From Streptomyces viridiviolaceus (GTDB lineage: Bacteria > Actinomycetota > Actinomycetes > Streptomycetales > Streptomycetaceae): DNA of 64,000 nt. Positions within the stretch are counted from its first letter, which is position 1. The number at the start of each line of letters is the position of its first letter. A program made the translations under genes and the position numbers. The notes under the pieces were generated by a model that saw nothing but the letters and a program-made list of their open reading frames with translations, had not been told where the DNA came from and ran no database searches. The stretch is taken from the NCBI RefSeq assembly GCF_014650995.1, contig NZ_BMWA01000008.1, positions 186,001-250,000 on the forward strand. The letters run 5' to 3'. Positions 24,158-33,261 of the stretch are shown here, piece by piece.

Positions 24158-25786
24158 TCACCCGGTGCGGTCCATGCCCGCCGCGTCCGGCCAGCTCGGC
24201 GGTCCCGGCCGGCCCGCCGCCGGGACCGACTCCAGGCCGTTGGTGCCCCTGACCTGGGCGGCGGTGAGACCGCCGCGGGCGGGCACGCCGGGCGGGGTCG
24301 GGCCGGCCGGCACGGGCGCCGGTACCCGGGCCACGGCGGCCGGCGGCTGGGCGGCCGGGACCGGCATCGGCTGCGGGACGAGTGGGGGGACGGGCTGCGC
24401 GACGGGCCAGGGAGCCGGCTGAGGGGCCGCCGGCACCGGCATCCCGCCGACGGACGCCGCCGGGGCGGCGGGCACGGCGGCGGGGAGCGGCATGCCGGTG
24501 CCGACGGCGGGGGCGGCGGCGGGCCCCGGGGCGCCGGCACCGGCGGTCCGGGCGGCGATCCCGCGCAGGCCGGCCCCGTTGGTCCGGCTCACCAGGCGGT
24601 CCACCGCCGCCGTGCCCGAGCTGTAGCTGGTCCCTGTAGCAGGCTCGGACACGGCGGCTCCCCTCCTGGACCCGTAGAGCACCTGCTCCAGGCCGGACAC
24701 CAGGCGACGCACGTCGACCTGGGGGCGCACCACGAGACGCAGGAAGCGACTGGAGGAACCGATCTTGTTGCCGCACTCGCGGACCAGGACCCGGTGCTCG
24801 GTGAGCAGCCGGTCCCGCACCACGGTGCCTTCGGCGCCCACGGGCAGGCGTACGAAGAGGAAGTTGCCCTGGGAGGGGTAGACGGTCAGGCCGGGCAGCG
24901 CCGACAGCAGGCTCGCCATCTCCAGCCGGTCGCGGCGGACCTGGAGCAGGCTCTGCGCGTACTCGGCGCCGTGGTCGCGCAGCATGAACACCACGTGCTC
25001 CGCGAAGGAGTTGAGGTTCCACTTGGGCAGCATCGCGCGGATCCGGCCCGCGAGCGCCGGGCCCGCGACGAGGTAGCCGAAGCGGATGCCGTGCAGGCCG
25101 AAGTTCTTGCCGAGGCTGCGCAGGACGATGACGTTGGGGCGGAGCATGGCCTCCTGCACGACGGACGGTTCGGTCTCGGCGTCGGCGAACTCCAGGAACG
25201 ACTCGTCGATGACGACCAGGTCCAGGTCGGCCATCGCGTCCATGAACTGCACCACGGCGTGCTTGTACAGGAAGCCGCCGTCGGGATTGTTCGGGTTGCA
25301 GATGACGGCGGCCCGGGTGCCCCGCGCCCGGATGAACTCGGCGTACTGGGCCAGGTCGAGGGCGAAGCCGCCGGACTCCTGGAGCGGGAACATGTCGACC
25401 CGCTTGCCGGTCTCCATGGGCTGGTCGGTCCAGCGGCCGAAGGTGGGGACGGGGACGGCGAGGGACTCGCGGACCATCAGGTGGTCGATCCAGGTGATCA
25501 GCTCGGTGGACCCGTTGCCCATCGCCACGCACTGCGGCGGCAGTTGCAGCAGTCCGCACAGTTCCGCGGTGATGGTGTCGGCGCCGCTCGGGTAGTACGT
25601 GACGATGTCGCGCAGCCGGCCCGCCATCTCGTCGAACATCGCCGGGGTGGGGAAGTACGGGTTGCAGGGGATGCAGAAGTCCACCGGGCCCGCGCCCGCC
25701 TCGAGGCCGCTCTCCCGCGTCAGCGCCGCCATCGACGGGCTGTGCGCCGCGGTGCTGCGGAACAGCGAGGTGACGTTGCCGGTCAA
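24158..25786 (-). CDS. PLP-dependent class I aminotransferase with Pro/Ala-rich C-terminal tail
   Basis: A 542-residue protein. Residues 1-375 form a fold-type I aminotransferase related to HisC/CobD-type enzymes: the PLP-lysine is Lys227 in RSLGKNFGLHGIRFGY, Asp194 in VVIDES binds the pyridine nitrogen, NPNNPDG (164-170) holds the cofactor, and Arg350 or Arg354 probably the substrate carboxylate. Residues 380-542 are low complexity, dominated by Pro, Ala, Val and Gly with many PVPAAPAP-like steps, likely disordered. I chose TTG at 25786 because GGAGG stands six bases before it and the alignment to the family starts there. The amino-acid substrate is not readable. The gene stands alone between the PstS-like gene and galM. 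Confidence 0.8.
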   Translation of the reverse strand: MTGNVTSLFRSTAAHSPSMAALTRESGLEAGAGPVDFCIPCNPYFPTPAMFDEMAGRLRDIVTYYPSGADTITAELCGLLQLPPQCVAMGNGSTELITWIDHLMVRESLAVPVPTFGRWTDQPMETGKRVDMFPLQESGGFALDLAQYAEFIRARGTRAAVICNPNNPDGGFLYKHAVVQFMDAMADLDLVVIDESFLEFADAETEPSVVQEAMLRPNVIVLRSLGKNFGLHGIRFGYLVAGPALAGRIRAMLPKWNLNSFAEHVVFMLRDHGAEYAQSLLQVRRDRLEMASLLSALPGLTVYPSQGNFLFVRLPVGAEGTVVRDRLLTEHRVLVRECGNKIGSSSRFLRLVVRPQVDVRRLVSGLEQVLYGSRRGAAVSEPATGTSYSSGTAAVDRLVSRTNGAGLRGIAARTAGAGAPGPAAAPAVGTGMPLPAAVPAAPAASVGGMPVPAAPQPAPWPVAQPVPPLVPQPMPVPAAQPPAAVARVPAPVPAGPTPPGVPARGGLTAAQVRGTNGLESVPAAGRPGPPSWPDAAGMDRTG

Positions 25787-25936
25787 GGGAACCTCCGTTG
25801 CTGGGTGGCCCGTGCGGTGGGAGCACGGGCCGCCCATGGGTACGGAGGCGGGAGTGACGCCGTTCAACTCATGTGAAAGAAATGTGCCGCCCGGACAGCC
25901 GCACACGGCTCACATGACGCTGTACGACTCATACGC

Positions 25937-27085
25937 TCACACGCCGAACGAGTGCACCGTCGTCGTCCGGTAGGTCTGCCCCGGCCGCAGCACGGTCGAC
26001 GGGAACGACGGCTGGTTCGGCGAGTCGGGGAAGTGCTGGGTCTCCAGGCACAGGGCGTCGCCCTGGCGGTAGGTCCGGCCGCCGGTGCCGGTCAGGGTGC
26101 CGTCGAGGAAGTTGCCGGAGTAGAACTGCAGGCCGGGCTGGTCGGTGGCGATCTTCAGGGTGCGGCCGGAGGACGGGTCGCGCAGGGTGGCGATGTGCTC
26201 GGGGCGGTCGGTGATGCCCTTGTCGAGGACCCAGTTGTGGTCGAATCCCTTGGCGGTGATCAGCTGCGGGTGGGCCGCCCGGATGTCCCGGCCGATCGGC
26301 TTGGCCCGGCGGAAGTCGAACGGGGTGCCCGCGGTCTTCGCCAGCTCGCCCGTGGGGATCAGCCCCGCGTCCGTGGGCGTGTACCGGGAGGCGGCGATCG
26401 ACAGCTCGTGGTCCTCGATCGTGCCGCTGCCCTCGCCGGCCAGGTTCCAGTAGACGTGGCTGGTCAGGTTGACGACGGTGGCCTTGTCGGTGGTGGCCTC
26501 GTAGTCGATGCGCCAGTCGCCGTCGCGGGTGAGCGTGTACGTCACCTTCGCCTTCAGCGTGCCCGGGTAACCCATCTCGCCGTCGACGCTGGTGTAGTGC
26601 AGGACCAGGCCCACGTCGGAGCCCCCGGCGAACGGCTCGACGTCCCACACCCGTTTGTCGAAGCCCTGGGCGCCGCCGTGCAGGGTGTTCTCGCCGTCGT
26701 TGACGGAGAGCTGGTACGCCTTGCCGTCCAGGGTGAAGCGGCCCTTGTCGATGCGGTTGCCGTAGCGGCCGATCAACGCGCCCATGTACGGGCTGGAGGC
26801 CACGTAGTCGTCGAGGTCGTCGAAGCCCAGGGAGACGTTCGCGTAGCGGCCCCGGCGGTCGGGGAGCTCCAGGGACTGCACGACCCCGCCGTAGGACAGG
26901 ACCTTCATGCGCGTGCCGCCGTTCTCCAGCGACCAGCGGTACACCTTCGTTCCGTCGGCGAGCTTGCCGAAGAGCTCCTTCACCGGCTTCCTGCCTCCCG
27001 TGGCGTGTGCCGTGCCGCCCACCGCGGTGGCGGCGACCCCGGCCGCGGCGGCACCTGCGATGACCGTGCGTCTGCTCAGTTCCAT
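25937..27085 (-). CDS. galM: Aldose 1-epimerase (mutarotase), Tat-exported
   Basis: A 382-residue GalM that interconverts alpha and beta anomers of galactose, glucose or arabinose. The N-terminus MELSRRTVIAGAAAAG is a twin-arginine signal, so the enzyme acts outside the cell. Family motifs are GALIGRYGNRIDKGRF, ENTLHGGAQGFDKRVWDV (sugar-binding His) and the later TSHVYWNLAGEGSG. C-terminal Glu and His residues are present (FYSGNFLDGTL, CLETQHFPDSPN with the catalytic Glu). It follows the chvE-mmsA-mmsB operon in the same direction but beyond a hairpin, so it is read by leak-through or its own promoter. Confidence 0.93.
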   Translation of the reverse strand: MELSRRTVIAGAAAAGVAATAVGGTAHATGGRKPVKELFGKLADGTKVYRWSLENGGTRMKVLSYGGVVQSLELPDRRGRYANVSLGFDDLDDYVASSPYMGALIGRYGNRIDKGRFTLDGKAYQLSVNDGENTLHGGAQGFDKRVWDVEPFAGGSDVGLVLHYTSVDGEMGYPGTLKAKVTYTLTRDGDWRIDYEATTDKATVVNLTSHVYWNLAGEGSGTIEDHELSIAASRYTPTDAGLIPTGELAKTAGTPFDFRRAKPIGRDIRAAHPQLITAKGFDHNWVLDKGITDRPEHIATLRDPSSGRTLKIATDQPGLQFYSGNFLDGTLTGTGGRTYRQGDALCLETQHFPDSPNQPSFPSTVLRPGQTYRTTTVHSFGV

Positions 27086-27106
27086 GCGGCTCTCCTGTAA
27101 AGGAAT

Positions 27107-27134
27107 CGGGCCCCGCCTTCGACGGCGGGGCCCG
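27107..27134 (-). terminator. Hairpin between mmsB and galM
   Basis: Perfect 11-bp stem CGGGCCCCGCC / GGCGGGGCCCG with loop TTCGAC, seven bases after the mmsB stop and 22 bases before galM. It probably lowers galM expression relative to the importer. Confidence 0.8.
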
Positions 27135-27140
27135 AGCTGA

Positions 27141-28385
27141 CTACGAACCGACCTTGCGCTTGTTCCACACGTCGAACCCGACCGCCGCCAGCAGCACCAG
27201 GCCCTTGATGACCTGCTGCCAGTCGGTGCCGATGCCGACGAGGTTCATACCGTTGTTCAGCACACCCAGGACCAGACCGCCGATGATCGCGCCGAGGACC
27301 GTGCCGACACCGCCGCTCATCGACGCGCCGCCGATGAACGAGGCGGCGATGGCCTCCAGCTCGAAGTTGAGGCCCGCCTTGGGCGAGGCCGCGTTGAAGC
27401 GGGCGGCGAAGACCAGGCCCGCAAGGGCCGCGAGCATGCCCATGTTCAGGAAGACCAGGAAGGTGACCTTCTTGTCCTTCACGCCCGACAGCTTGGCCGC
27501 GGGCAGGTTGCCGCCGATGGCGTAGATGTGGCGGCCGATGATCGCGTTGCGCATGACGTAGCCGAAGCCGACCAGCAGCACACCCAGGACCAGCAGCACG
27601 ATCGGGGCGCCCTTGTAGCTGGCGAGCAGCAGCGTGACGGTCAGGACGGCGGCGACCAGCGCGACCAGCTTCAGCGCGAACAGCTTGGCCGGCAGCACCT
27701 CCAGCGCGAACTCCTGCTGCCGCCTGCGGTCGCGGACCTCCTGGAACACGACGAAGGCGATCAGCGCGAGGCCGAGCAACAGCGTCAGGTTGTGGTAGTT
27801 CGTCTCCGGGCCGACCTCGGGCAGGAACCCGTTGGCGACCTTCTGCAGGCCCTCCGGGAACGGGCCGAGGGTCTGGCCCTCCAGGAAGATCTCCGTCAGA
27901 CCGCGGAAGATCAGCATGCCCGCGAGGGTCACGATGAACGACGGTATGCCGCCGTACGCGATGAAGAAGCCCTGCACGGCGCCCGCGACCGCGCCCATCG
28001 CCAGGCACAGCACCAGCGCCAGCGGCCAGGGCAGATCGTGTTTCACCATGAACACGGCGGCCATCGAGCCGATGAACGCCGTCAGCGAGCCGACCGACAG
28101 GTCGATGTGGCCCGCGATGATCACCAGCATCATGCCGATCGCCAGGATCAGGATGTAGCTGTTCTGCAGCACCAGGTTGGAGACGTTGCGCGGCAGCAGC
28201 AGGTCGCCGTCGGTCCACACGGCGAACAGCACCACGATCAGGCCGAGGGCGAACAGCATGCCGTACTGCCGCATGTTGCGGCGCATGCCGTCCAGCATCA
28301 GCTGGAGCAGGCCGTCGCCGCCGGCCGACCCGCCCTTGCCGGCCGGCGCGGGGGCCGGTGTCTTGGCGGTCACATCCGTGCTCAT
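27141..28385 (-). CDS. mmsB: Multiple monosaccharide ABC transporter permease
   Basis: A 414-residue CUT2 permease with about ten membrane spans (for example [38 protein letters not shown]). The family signature [19 protein letters not shown] is present, and [33 protein letters not shown] lies near the C-terminus. It is longer than RbsC-type permeases, as is usual for the GguB/MmsB branch that partners ChvE. The ATG overlaps the stop of mmsA (ATGA). Confidence 0.92.
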   Translation of the reverse strand: MSTDVTAKTPAPAPAGKGGSAGGDGLLQLMLDGMRRNMRQYGMLFALGLIVVLFAVWTDGDLLLPRNVSNLVLQNSYILILAIGMMLVIIAGHIDLSVGSLTAFIGSMAAVFMVKHDLPWPLALVLCLAMGAVAGAVQGFFIAYGGIPSFIVTLAGMLIFRGLTEIFLEGQTLGPFPEGLQKVANGFLPEVGPETNYHNLTLLLGLALIAFVVFQEVRDRRRQQEFALEVLPAKLFALKLVALVAAVLTVTLLLASYKGAPIVLLVLGVLLVGFGYVMRNAIIGRHIYAIGGNLPAAKLSGVKDKKVTFLVFLNMGMLAALAGLVFAARFNAASPKAGLNFELEAIAASFIGGASMSGGVGTVLGAIIGGLVLGVLNNGMNLVGIGTDWQQVIKGLVLLAAVGFDVWNKRKVGS

Positions 28386-29932
28386 CGGGTTACCTCTTTG
28401 TCCTTCGTCATCTGACGCATCAGCGATTCCTGCGAGGCCTCGGCCCGCGAGAACTCACCGGTCAGCCTTCCTGCGGCCATGGTGTAGATGCGGTCGCACA
28501 TGCCGAGCAGCTCCGGCAGCTCGGAGGAGATGAAGACGACCGCCTTGCCCTGGGCGGCCAGTTGGTCGATGACCGTGTAGATCTCGTACTTCGCGCCGAC
28601 GTCGATGCCGCGCGTCGGCTCGTCCAGGATCAGCACGTCCGGACCCGCGAAGATCCACTTGCTGAGGACGACCTTCTGCTGGTTGCCGCCGGACAGCTTG
28701 CCCACCGGCTCGAAGACCGTCGGCGCCTTGATGTTCATGGACTTGCGGAAGCCCTCGGCGACCTGCCGCTCCCCGTGCTCGTCCACGACACCGCGCTTGG
28801 CGACCTTGCCGAGGGCGCTGAGCGAGATGTTGCGGTTGATGGTGTCGATGAGGTTCAGGCCGTAGTGCTTGCGGTCCTCGGTGACGTACGCGATCCCGTG
28901 CTTGACCGCCTCCGGGACGGTCTTCGTGCGGATCTCGTGGCCGTCCTTGAGGACGGTGCCGCCCGCGTACCGGCCGTAGGTGCGGCCGAAGACGCTCATC
29001 GCGAGCTCGGTGCGCCCGGCGCCCATCAGGCCCGCGATGCCCACGATCTCCCCGCGGCGCACCTGGAGGGAGACGCCGTCGACCACCTTGCGCTGCTGGT
29101 CGATCGGGTGGTGCACGGTCCAGTCGCGGATCTCCAGGGCGGGCGCGGCGCCCTCCTCCGGTTCGTGCGGTGTCCGCTCGGGGAAGCGGTGTTCCAGGTC
29201 GCGGCCGACCATCCCGCTGATGATCCGGTCCTCGGTGGTCCCGGGCGCCTTCACGTCCAGCGTCTCGATGGTCCGCCCGTCGCGCAGGATGGTCACCGAG
29301 TCGGCGACCCGGCGGATCTCGTTCAGCTTGTGGGAGATGATGATCGAGGTGATGCCCTGGTCCTTCAACTGCAGGATCAGGTTCAGGAGTTTGCCGCTGT
29401 CCTCGTCGTTGAGCGCCGCCGTCGGCTCGTCCAGGATGAGCAGCTTCACCTTCTTCGACAGCGCCTTGGCGATCTCCACCAGCTGCTGCTTGCCGACACC
29501 GATGTCGGCGACGCGGGTCTCGGGGTGCTCGTCGAGACCGACCCGGCGCAGCAGCTCGGTGGCGTGCCGAAGGGTGTCGTTCCAGTTGATGAAGCCGCGC
29601 GTGGCGTGCTCGTTGCCGAGGAAGATGTTCTCCGCGATGGAGAGGTAGGGCACCAGGGCCAGCTCCTGGTGGATGATCACGATGCCGTGCTGCTCACTGG
29701 CCCTGATGTCCTTGAACGCGCAGGGCCGCGACTCGAAGAGGATGTCGCCGTCGTACGTGCCGTGGGGATGGACCCCGGAGAGCACCTTCATCAGCGTCGA
29801 CTTGCCGGCGCCGTTCTCCCCGCAGATGGCGTGGACCTCGCCCTGGCGGACGGTCAGGGTGACGTCCGACAGCGCCTTGACGCCGGGAAAGGTCTTGACG
29901 ATCGAGCGCATTTCCAGGACGGGTCCCGCCAT
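28382..29932 (-). CDS. mmsA: Multiple monosaccharide ABC transporter ATP-binding protein
   Basis: A 516-residue double-cassette CUT2 ATPase. The first half carries Walker [17 protein letters not shown], the signature [13 protein letters not shown] and Walker [12 protein letters not shown]. The second half has a degenerate Walker A ([16 protein letters not shown]), the signature [14 protein letters not shown] and Walker [15 protein letters not shown]. This asymmetry is normal in RbsA/XylG/GguA proteins. I start it at ATG 29932 ([17 protein letters not shown]), with AAGG upstream; a start 15 bases earlier is possible. It is the middle gene of chvE-mmsA-mmsB, 32 bp after chvE. Confidence 0.93.
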   Translation of the reverse strand: MAGPVLEMRSIVKTFPGVKALSDVTLTVRQGEVHAICGENGAGKSTLMKVLSGVHPHGTYDGDILFESRPCAFKDIRASEQHGIVIIHQELALVPYLSIAENIFLGNEHATRGFINWNDTLRHATELLRRVGLDEHPETRVADIGVGKQQLVEIAKALSKKVKLLILDEPTAALNDEDSGKLLNLILQLKDQGITSIIISHKLNEIRRVADSVTILRDGRTIETLDVKAPGTTEDRIISGMVGRDLEHRFPERTPHEPEEGAAPALEIRDWTVHHPIDQQRKVVDGVSLQVRRGEIVGIAGLMGAGRTELAMSVFGRTYGRYAGGTVLKDGHEIRTKTVPEAVKHGIAYVTEDRKHYGLNLIDTINRNISLSALGKVAKRGVVDEHGERQVAEGFRKSMNIKAPTVFEPVGKLSGGNQQKVVLSKWIFAGPDVLILDEPTRGIDVGAKYEIYTVIDQLAAQGKAVVFISSELPELLGMCDRIYTMAAGRLTGEFSRAEASQESLMRQMTKDKEVTR

Positions 29933-29964
29933 GGTCGTGCCTTCCAATCACTAGGGGCCGGCGG

Positions 29965-31077
29965 TTACTTGAGGTCGCTTTCCTTGATGTAGCCGGAGTC
30001 GACGACGACCTTCTGGTAGTTGGCCTTGTCGACGGCGACCGGCTCCAGCAGGTAGGCGGGCACGACCTTGGCACCGTTGTCGTAGGTCTTCTCGTCGTTG
30101 ACCTCGGGCTTCTTGTCGTTGAGTAGCGCGTCGACCATGTTCGCGGACACCTTCGCCAGCTCGCGGGTGTCCTTGTAGACGGTCATGGACTGCTCGTCCG
30201 CGATGATCGACTTCACCGAGGCGACCTCGGCGTCCTGGCCGGTGACGATCGGCAGCGGCTTGCTCCCCGAGCCGTAGTCGTCCGACTTCAGCGCCGACAG
30301 GATGCCGATGGAGATGCCGTCGTAGGGCGAGAGGACGGCGTCGACGCGCTGGCTCTTGTAGGACGAGGTCAGGATGTCGTCCATGCGCTTCTGCGCGGTG
30401 CCGCCGTCCCAGCGCAGGGTCGTGACCTGGTTGAGGTCGGTCTGTCCGGACCGGACGACGAGCTGCTTCTTGTCGATGTAGGGCTTGAGGACGTTCATCG
30501 CGCCCTGGAAGAAGTAGCGGGTGTTGTTGTCGTCGTTCGAGCCGGCGAACAGCTCGATGTTGAACGGCCCCTTCTTGCTGCCGTCCTTCAGTCCGAGCTT
30601 GTCCAGGATGTAGGTGCCCTGGAGCTCGCCGACCTTCTCGTTGTCGAAGGAGGCGTAGTAGTCGACGTTCTCGGTGCCGAGGATGAGGCGGTCGTAGGAG
30701 ATCACCGGGATGTCGGCGTCCTTGGCCTGCTGCATCACGTTGTTCAGCGACTTGTTGTCGATGGCCGCGACGATGAGCGCCTTGACCCCCTGCGTGATCA
30801 GGTTCTCGATCTGCGAGACCTGCTGGTCGGGGTCGTCCTCGCCGTAGACCAGCTTGGTCTTGTAGCCCTTGGACTCGAGCTCCCGCTTGACGTTGTTGCC
30901 GTCGGCGATCCAGCGCTCGGAGGACTTGGTCGGCATCGCGATGCCGATGGTGGCGCCCTCGGCGCCCGACTTGCCCTCCTCGCTGCCGCCCTCGCCGTCC
31001 TGGCCGCAGGCGGTCAGGGTCAGGGCGAGGGAGGCGGCGGTGGCTATGGCGGCGAGTGCGGCTCTGCGGTTGCGCAT
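29965..31077 (-). CDS. chvE: Multiple monosaccharide-binding lipoprotein ChvE
   Basis: A 370-residue CUT2 binding lipoprotein. The signal [20 protein letters not shown] ends in the lipobox LTAC, so it is tethered to the membrane. The mature protein shows the ChvE/XylF core: [36 protein letters not shown] and [19 protein letters not shown]. Relatives bind arabinose, xylose, galactose and glucose. ATG 31077 has AAGGA eight bases upstream; two more in-frame ATGs lie at 31083 and 31086. An operator-like motif is 101 bp upstream, inside the end of the preceding gene. Confidence 0.93.
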   Translation of the reverse strand: MRNRRAALAAIATAASLALTLTACGQDGEGGSEEGKSGAEGATIGIAMPTKSSERWIADGNNVKRELESKGYKTKLVYGEDDPDQQVSQIENLITQGVKALIVAAIDNKSLNNVMQQAKDADIPVISYDRLILGTENVDYYASFDNEKVGELQGTYILDKLGLKDGSKKGPFNIELFAGSNDDNNTRYFFQGAMNVLKPYIDKKQLVVRSGQTDLNQVTTLRWDGGTAQKRMDDILTSSYKSQRVDAVLSPYDGISIGILSALKSDDYGSGSKPLPIVTGQDAEVASVKSIIADEQSMTVYKDTRELAKVSANMVDALLNDKKPEVNDEKTYDNGAKVVPAYLLEPVAVDKANYQKVVVDSGYIKESDLK

Positions 31078-31173
31078 GGTCATCATCCTTGATGTGTGCG
31101 GAGAAGAACCGAGACGGGGTGTGTGGGATTGTGCGCGGTCGTGTGGTCTTTTGAGAAGAGGGTTTCCGGAACG

Positions 31174-32142
31174 TTATGACGAGATCTCGAACCGGTTGAG
31201 CGGCCCCGGCAGCCGCGAGCCGAGCGGGGCCATGTCGCCGTCCGCGCCGTGCCGCGCCAGCAGGTCAAGCGCCAGCCGCCCGCGCCGCACCCGCTCCTTG
31301 GCGGTGGCCAGTGTCAGTTCCCGCAGGTGGTGCCCGTACGGGTAGATCCCGGGCGCCTTGGACAGGCCGAACTTCAGGTACAGCGGGGCGCCGCGCCGGA
31401 TCAGCTCGGCCACCTCGTACATGCGCACATAGCCCCCGAGGTCGTCCGGCGCCTCGATGTACATGTCCATCGGCGCGGCCGACACCCGCCGGATCTCGGT
31501 GAGGTGATCCGGAGTCAGGTCGCTGGGCACGTTGACCGAGTCGGCGCCGAGCCGCTCGTACACCGCGTACGAGGCCGGGTTGACGGGTCCGACGAGCGCC
31601 GAGACCTTGAGCGTGGTGTCGGCCGGGAGGAGACCGGCCGCCCGCGCCCGGTGCAGCGTCCACAGCACACCCTCGTCGGCGACCAGCAGGCACTTCACGC
31701 CCAGCTCGGTCGCCCGGACGGCGTCCTCGACGCATCCGGCGACCGCGTCGTGGCCGCGTGCCCTCAGGCCCGCGCCGCCCGAGTCGGTCCGGGTGGAGCC
31801 GCCGATGTCCCAGGTGCCGCGGGGGCCGGTGAACAGGCAGAGTTCGATGTCGCGTTCGGCGGTGGCCTCGACCATCTCGGTGATCTCCGCGTCGGTCAGC
31901 ATCCACACACCGCTGCCCTGGCTGATCCGGTGAATCGGCACGTCCAGGCGCGAGGACTCCTTCAGCACCACCGCCAGCGCCTCGGGCCCCTCGCAGGAGG
32001 GGATCTCGGTGCGCCAGCGGCCGCCGCCGGGGAAGGAATGGGGCGAGGCGTCGGCGGGGTCGAGGGCGGGCGCGCCCAGGCCGAGTGCGGTGAGGGCCTG
32101 CTCACCGGGCCTGCGGGCTGCCGTGGCGGAAGCGTCGGTCAC
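31174..32142 (-). CDS. TIM-barrel-like protein, U32-peptidase/aldolase-like; function unknown
   Basis: A 322-residue cytosolic protein that I do not recognise with certainty. Alternating strand and helix segments (VPIHRISQGSGVWMLTDAEI, DIELCLFTGPRGTWD, LGVKCLLVADEGVLWTLH, TLKVSALVGPVNPASYAVY, LGADSVNVPSDLTPDHLTEI, PMDMYIEAPDDLGGYVRM) fit a TIM barrel and recall U32-peptidase-type barrels. It lacks the lysine-bearing motif of KDG or DapA aldolases. It lies between the dehydrogenase/dehydratase pair and chvE on the same strand, with its own GTTCGATAT site 15 bp upstream. A role in the same sugar-acid pathway, perhaps the missing cleavage or isomerase step, is likely. GTG start at 32142 with AAGGA upstream. 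Confidence 0.65.
   Translation of the reverse strand: MTDASATAARRPGEQALTALGLGAPALDPADASPHSFPGGGRWRTEIPSCEGPEALAVVLKESSRLDVPIHRISQGSGVWMLTDAEITEMVEATAERDIELCLFTGPRGTWDIGGSTRTDSGGAGLRARGHDAVAGCVEDAVRATELGVKCLLVADEGVLWTLHRARAAGLLPADTTLKVSALVGPVNPASYAVYERLGADSVNVPSDLTPDHLTEIRRVSAAPMDMYIEAPDDLGGYVRMYEVAELIRRGAPLYLKFGLSKAPGIYPYGHHLRELTLATAKERVRRGRLALDLLARHGADGDMAPLGSRLPGPLNRFEISS
31178..31192. promoter_or_regulatory. Operator-like motif upstream of chvE
   Basis: GACGAGATCTCGAAC, reverse complement GTTCGAGATCTCGTC, 13 of 15 identical to the site at 34444-34458. It sits in the last codons of the U32-like gene and 101 bp before chvE. Since it also encodes FEISS it could be chance, but its fit to the other copies argues for a real site. 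Confidence 0.5.
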
Positions 32143-32156
32143 AAGCTGTCCTTCGT

Positions 32157-32171
32157 GTTCGATATGCCGGA
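32157..32171. promoter_or_regulatory. Operator-like motif upstream of the U32-like gene
   Basis: GTTCGATATGCCGGA begins 15 bp upstream of the start codon at 32142. The first nine bases are identical to the site before the dehydratase gene; the second half-site is weaker. Confidence 0.5.
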
Positions 32172-32256
32172 CAAGGTTCGCGGCTCGGGGTAGGGGAAGG
32201 CGGTGGTGGTACGCCGGTGCGAAGGGCCGTCAGGTCGCCCCCGTACCGGCGTACGT

Positions 32257-33261
32257 TCAGGGGCGCAGCAGGACCTTGCCCACCTTCGGGTCGCCGGACC
32301 CCACCAGCTCGATGGCGTGCGGGAACTCGGCGAGCGGCAGCTCGTGCGTCACCAGCGGCAGCGGGTCGAGCAGACCGGCCGCGAAGACGCGCACCGTGTG
32401 CGCCCACGCGGCGGGCGGTGCCCCGAAGACGGTGTGCACCTCCAGCTGCCGGACGACCAGGTCGGTCGGGTCGAGGCCGTCGGCGCCCGGCGCCGGGATA
32501 CCCGTCAGGACCAGGCGCCCGCCGCGCCGGAGCAGCGCGGCGGCCGTGCGGGCGGCATCGGCGGACCCGGCGGTCTCGACGACGACGTCGAAGTCGTCGG
32601 GGAGGTCCTGGTCCTTGGTGCGGAAGCCGGTGGCGCCGAACCCTCGGGCCAGCGCCTCGCGGTCGTCGAGGGTGCCGACGACCAGCAGCTCGGCGGGGGA
32701 GCCGGCGCGCAGGAACTGCACCGCGAACATGCCGAGGGTCCCGGTGCCGACGACGGCGACCCGCTCGCCGGGGCGGGCGTTCGCCTTGAGCGCGGCGGCG
32801 GCGATGCAGGCGGCCGGCTCCAGGAGGGCGGCGGCGGTGAGGTCGGCATCGTCGGGGAGGGGGTGCAGGAGACGGGCCGGGAGCGTCAGCGTGGGGGCCA
32901 TGGCGCCCGGCTGGGTGAACCCGGTCTCCTCGTACCCGGCTCCGCACAGGGTCGTCTCGCCCGCGTGACAGCGGTCGCAGACCTGGCAGTTGCGGAACCC
33001 CTCGCCGACGACCTTCCGGCCGGCGAGCGAGGGGGGCACACCGGCGCCGACCCGCTCCACGGTCCCGGACCACTCGTGTCCGGGGACGAGCGGGTAACGC
33101 ACGTACCCCTCGGGCCGGTTGCCCTGGTGGACCTCGCGGTCGCTGCCGCAGATTCCGGCGGCGTGCACCCGTACCAGGGCCTCGCCGGGCCCGGGGTCGC
33201 GCGGCTCGTGCGGCACGAGCCGGTGGACGCCCGGCGCCTCGATGACGACCGCGGTGCTCAA
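32257..33261 (-). CDS. Zinc-dependent alcohol (sugar or polyol) dehydrogenase
   Basis: A 334-residue medium-chain dehydrogenase. The catalytic-zinc ligands are in AAGICGSDREVHQG and VPGHEWSG. The four structural-zinc cysteines are in RNCQVCDRCHAGETTLC. The NAD(P) fold is VAVVGTGTLGMFAVQFL, and DFDVVVETAGS is also typical. TTG at 33261 is favoured because it overlaps the stop of the dehydratase gene (TTGA), giving coupled translation, and matches the family N-terminus. With the SMP-30 lactonase and the dehydratase it could form sugar to lactone to aldonate to 2-keto-3-deoxy acid. It could instead oxidise a sugar acid (as L-galactonate dehydrogenases do) or a polyol; sequence alone does not decide. 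Confidence 0.88.
   Translation of the reverse strand: MSTAVVIEAPGVHRLVPHEPRDPGPGEALVRVHAAGICGSDREVHQGNRPEGYVRYPLVPGHEWSGTVERVGAGVPPSLAGRKVVGEGFRNCQVCDRCHAGETTLCGAGYEETGFTQPGAMAPTLTLPARLLHPLPDDADLTAAALLEPAACIAAAALKANARPGERVAVVGTGTLGMFAVQFLRAGSPAELLVVGTLDDREALARGFGATGFRTKDQDLPDDFDVVVETAGSADAARTAAALLRRGGRLVLTGIPAPGADGLDPTDLVVRQLEVHTVFGAPPAAWAHTVRVFAAGLLDPLPLVTHELPLAEFPHAIELVGSGDPKVGKVLLRP

Noticed and set aside
31174..32142. Assignment as a KDG or DapA-type aldolase
   Set aside because: The Schiff-base lysine motif and the GxxGE/YNxP-type signatures of that family are not present.
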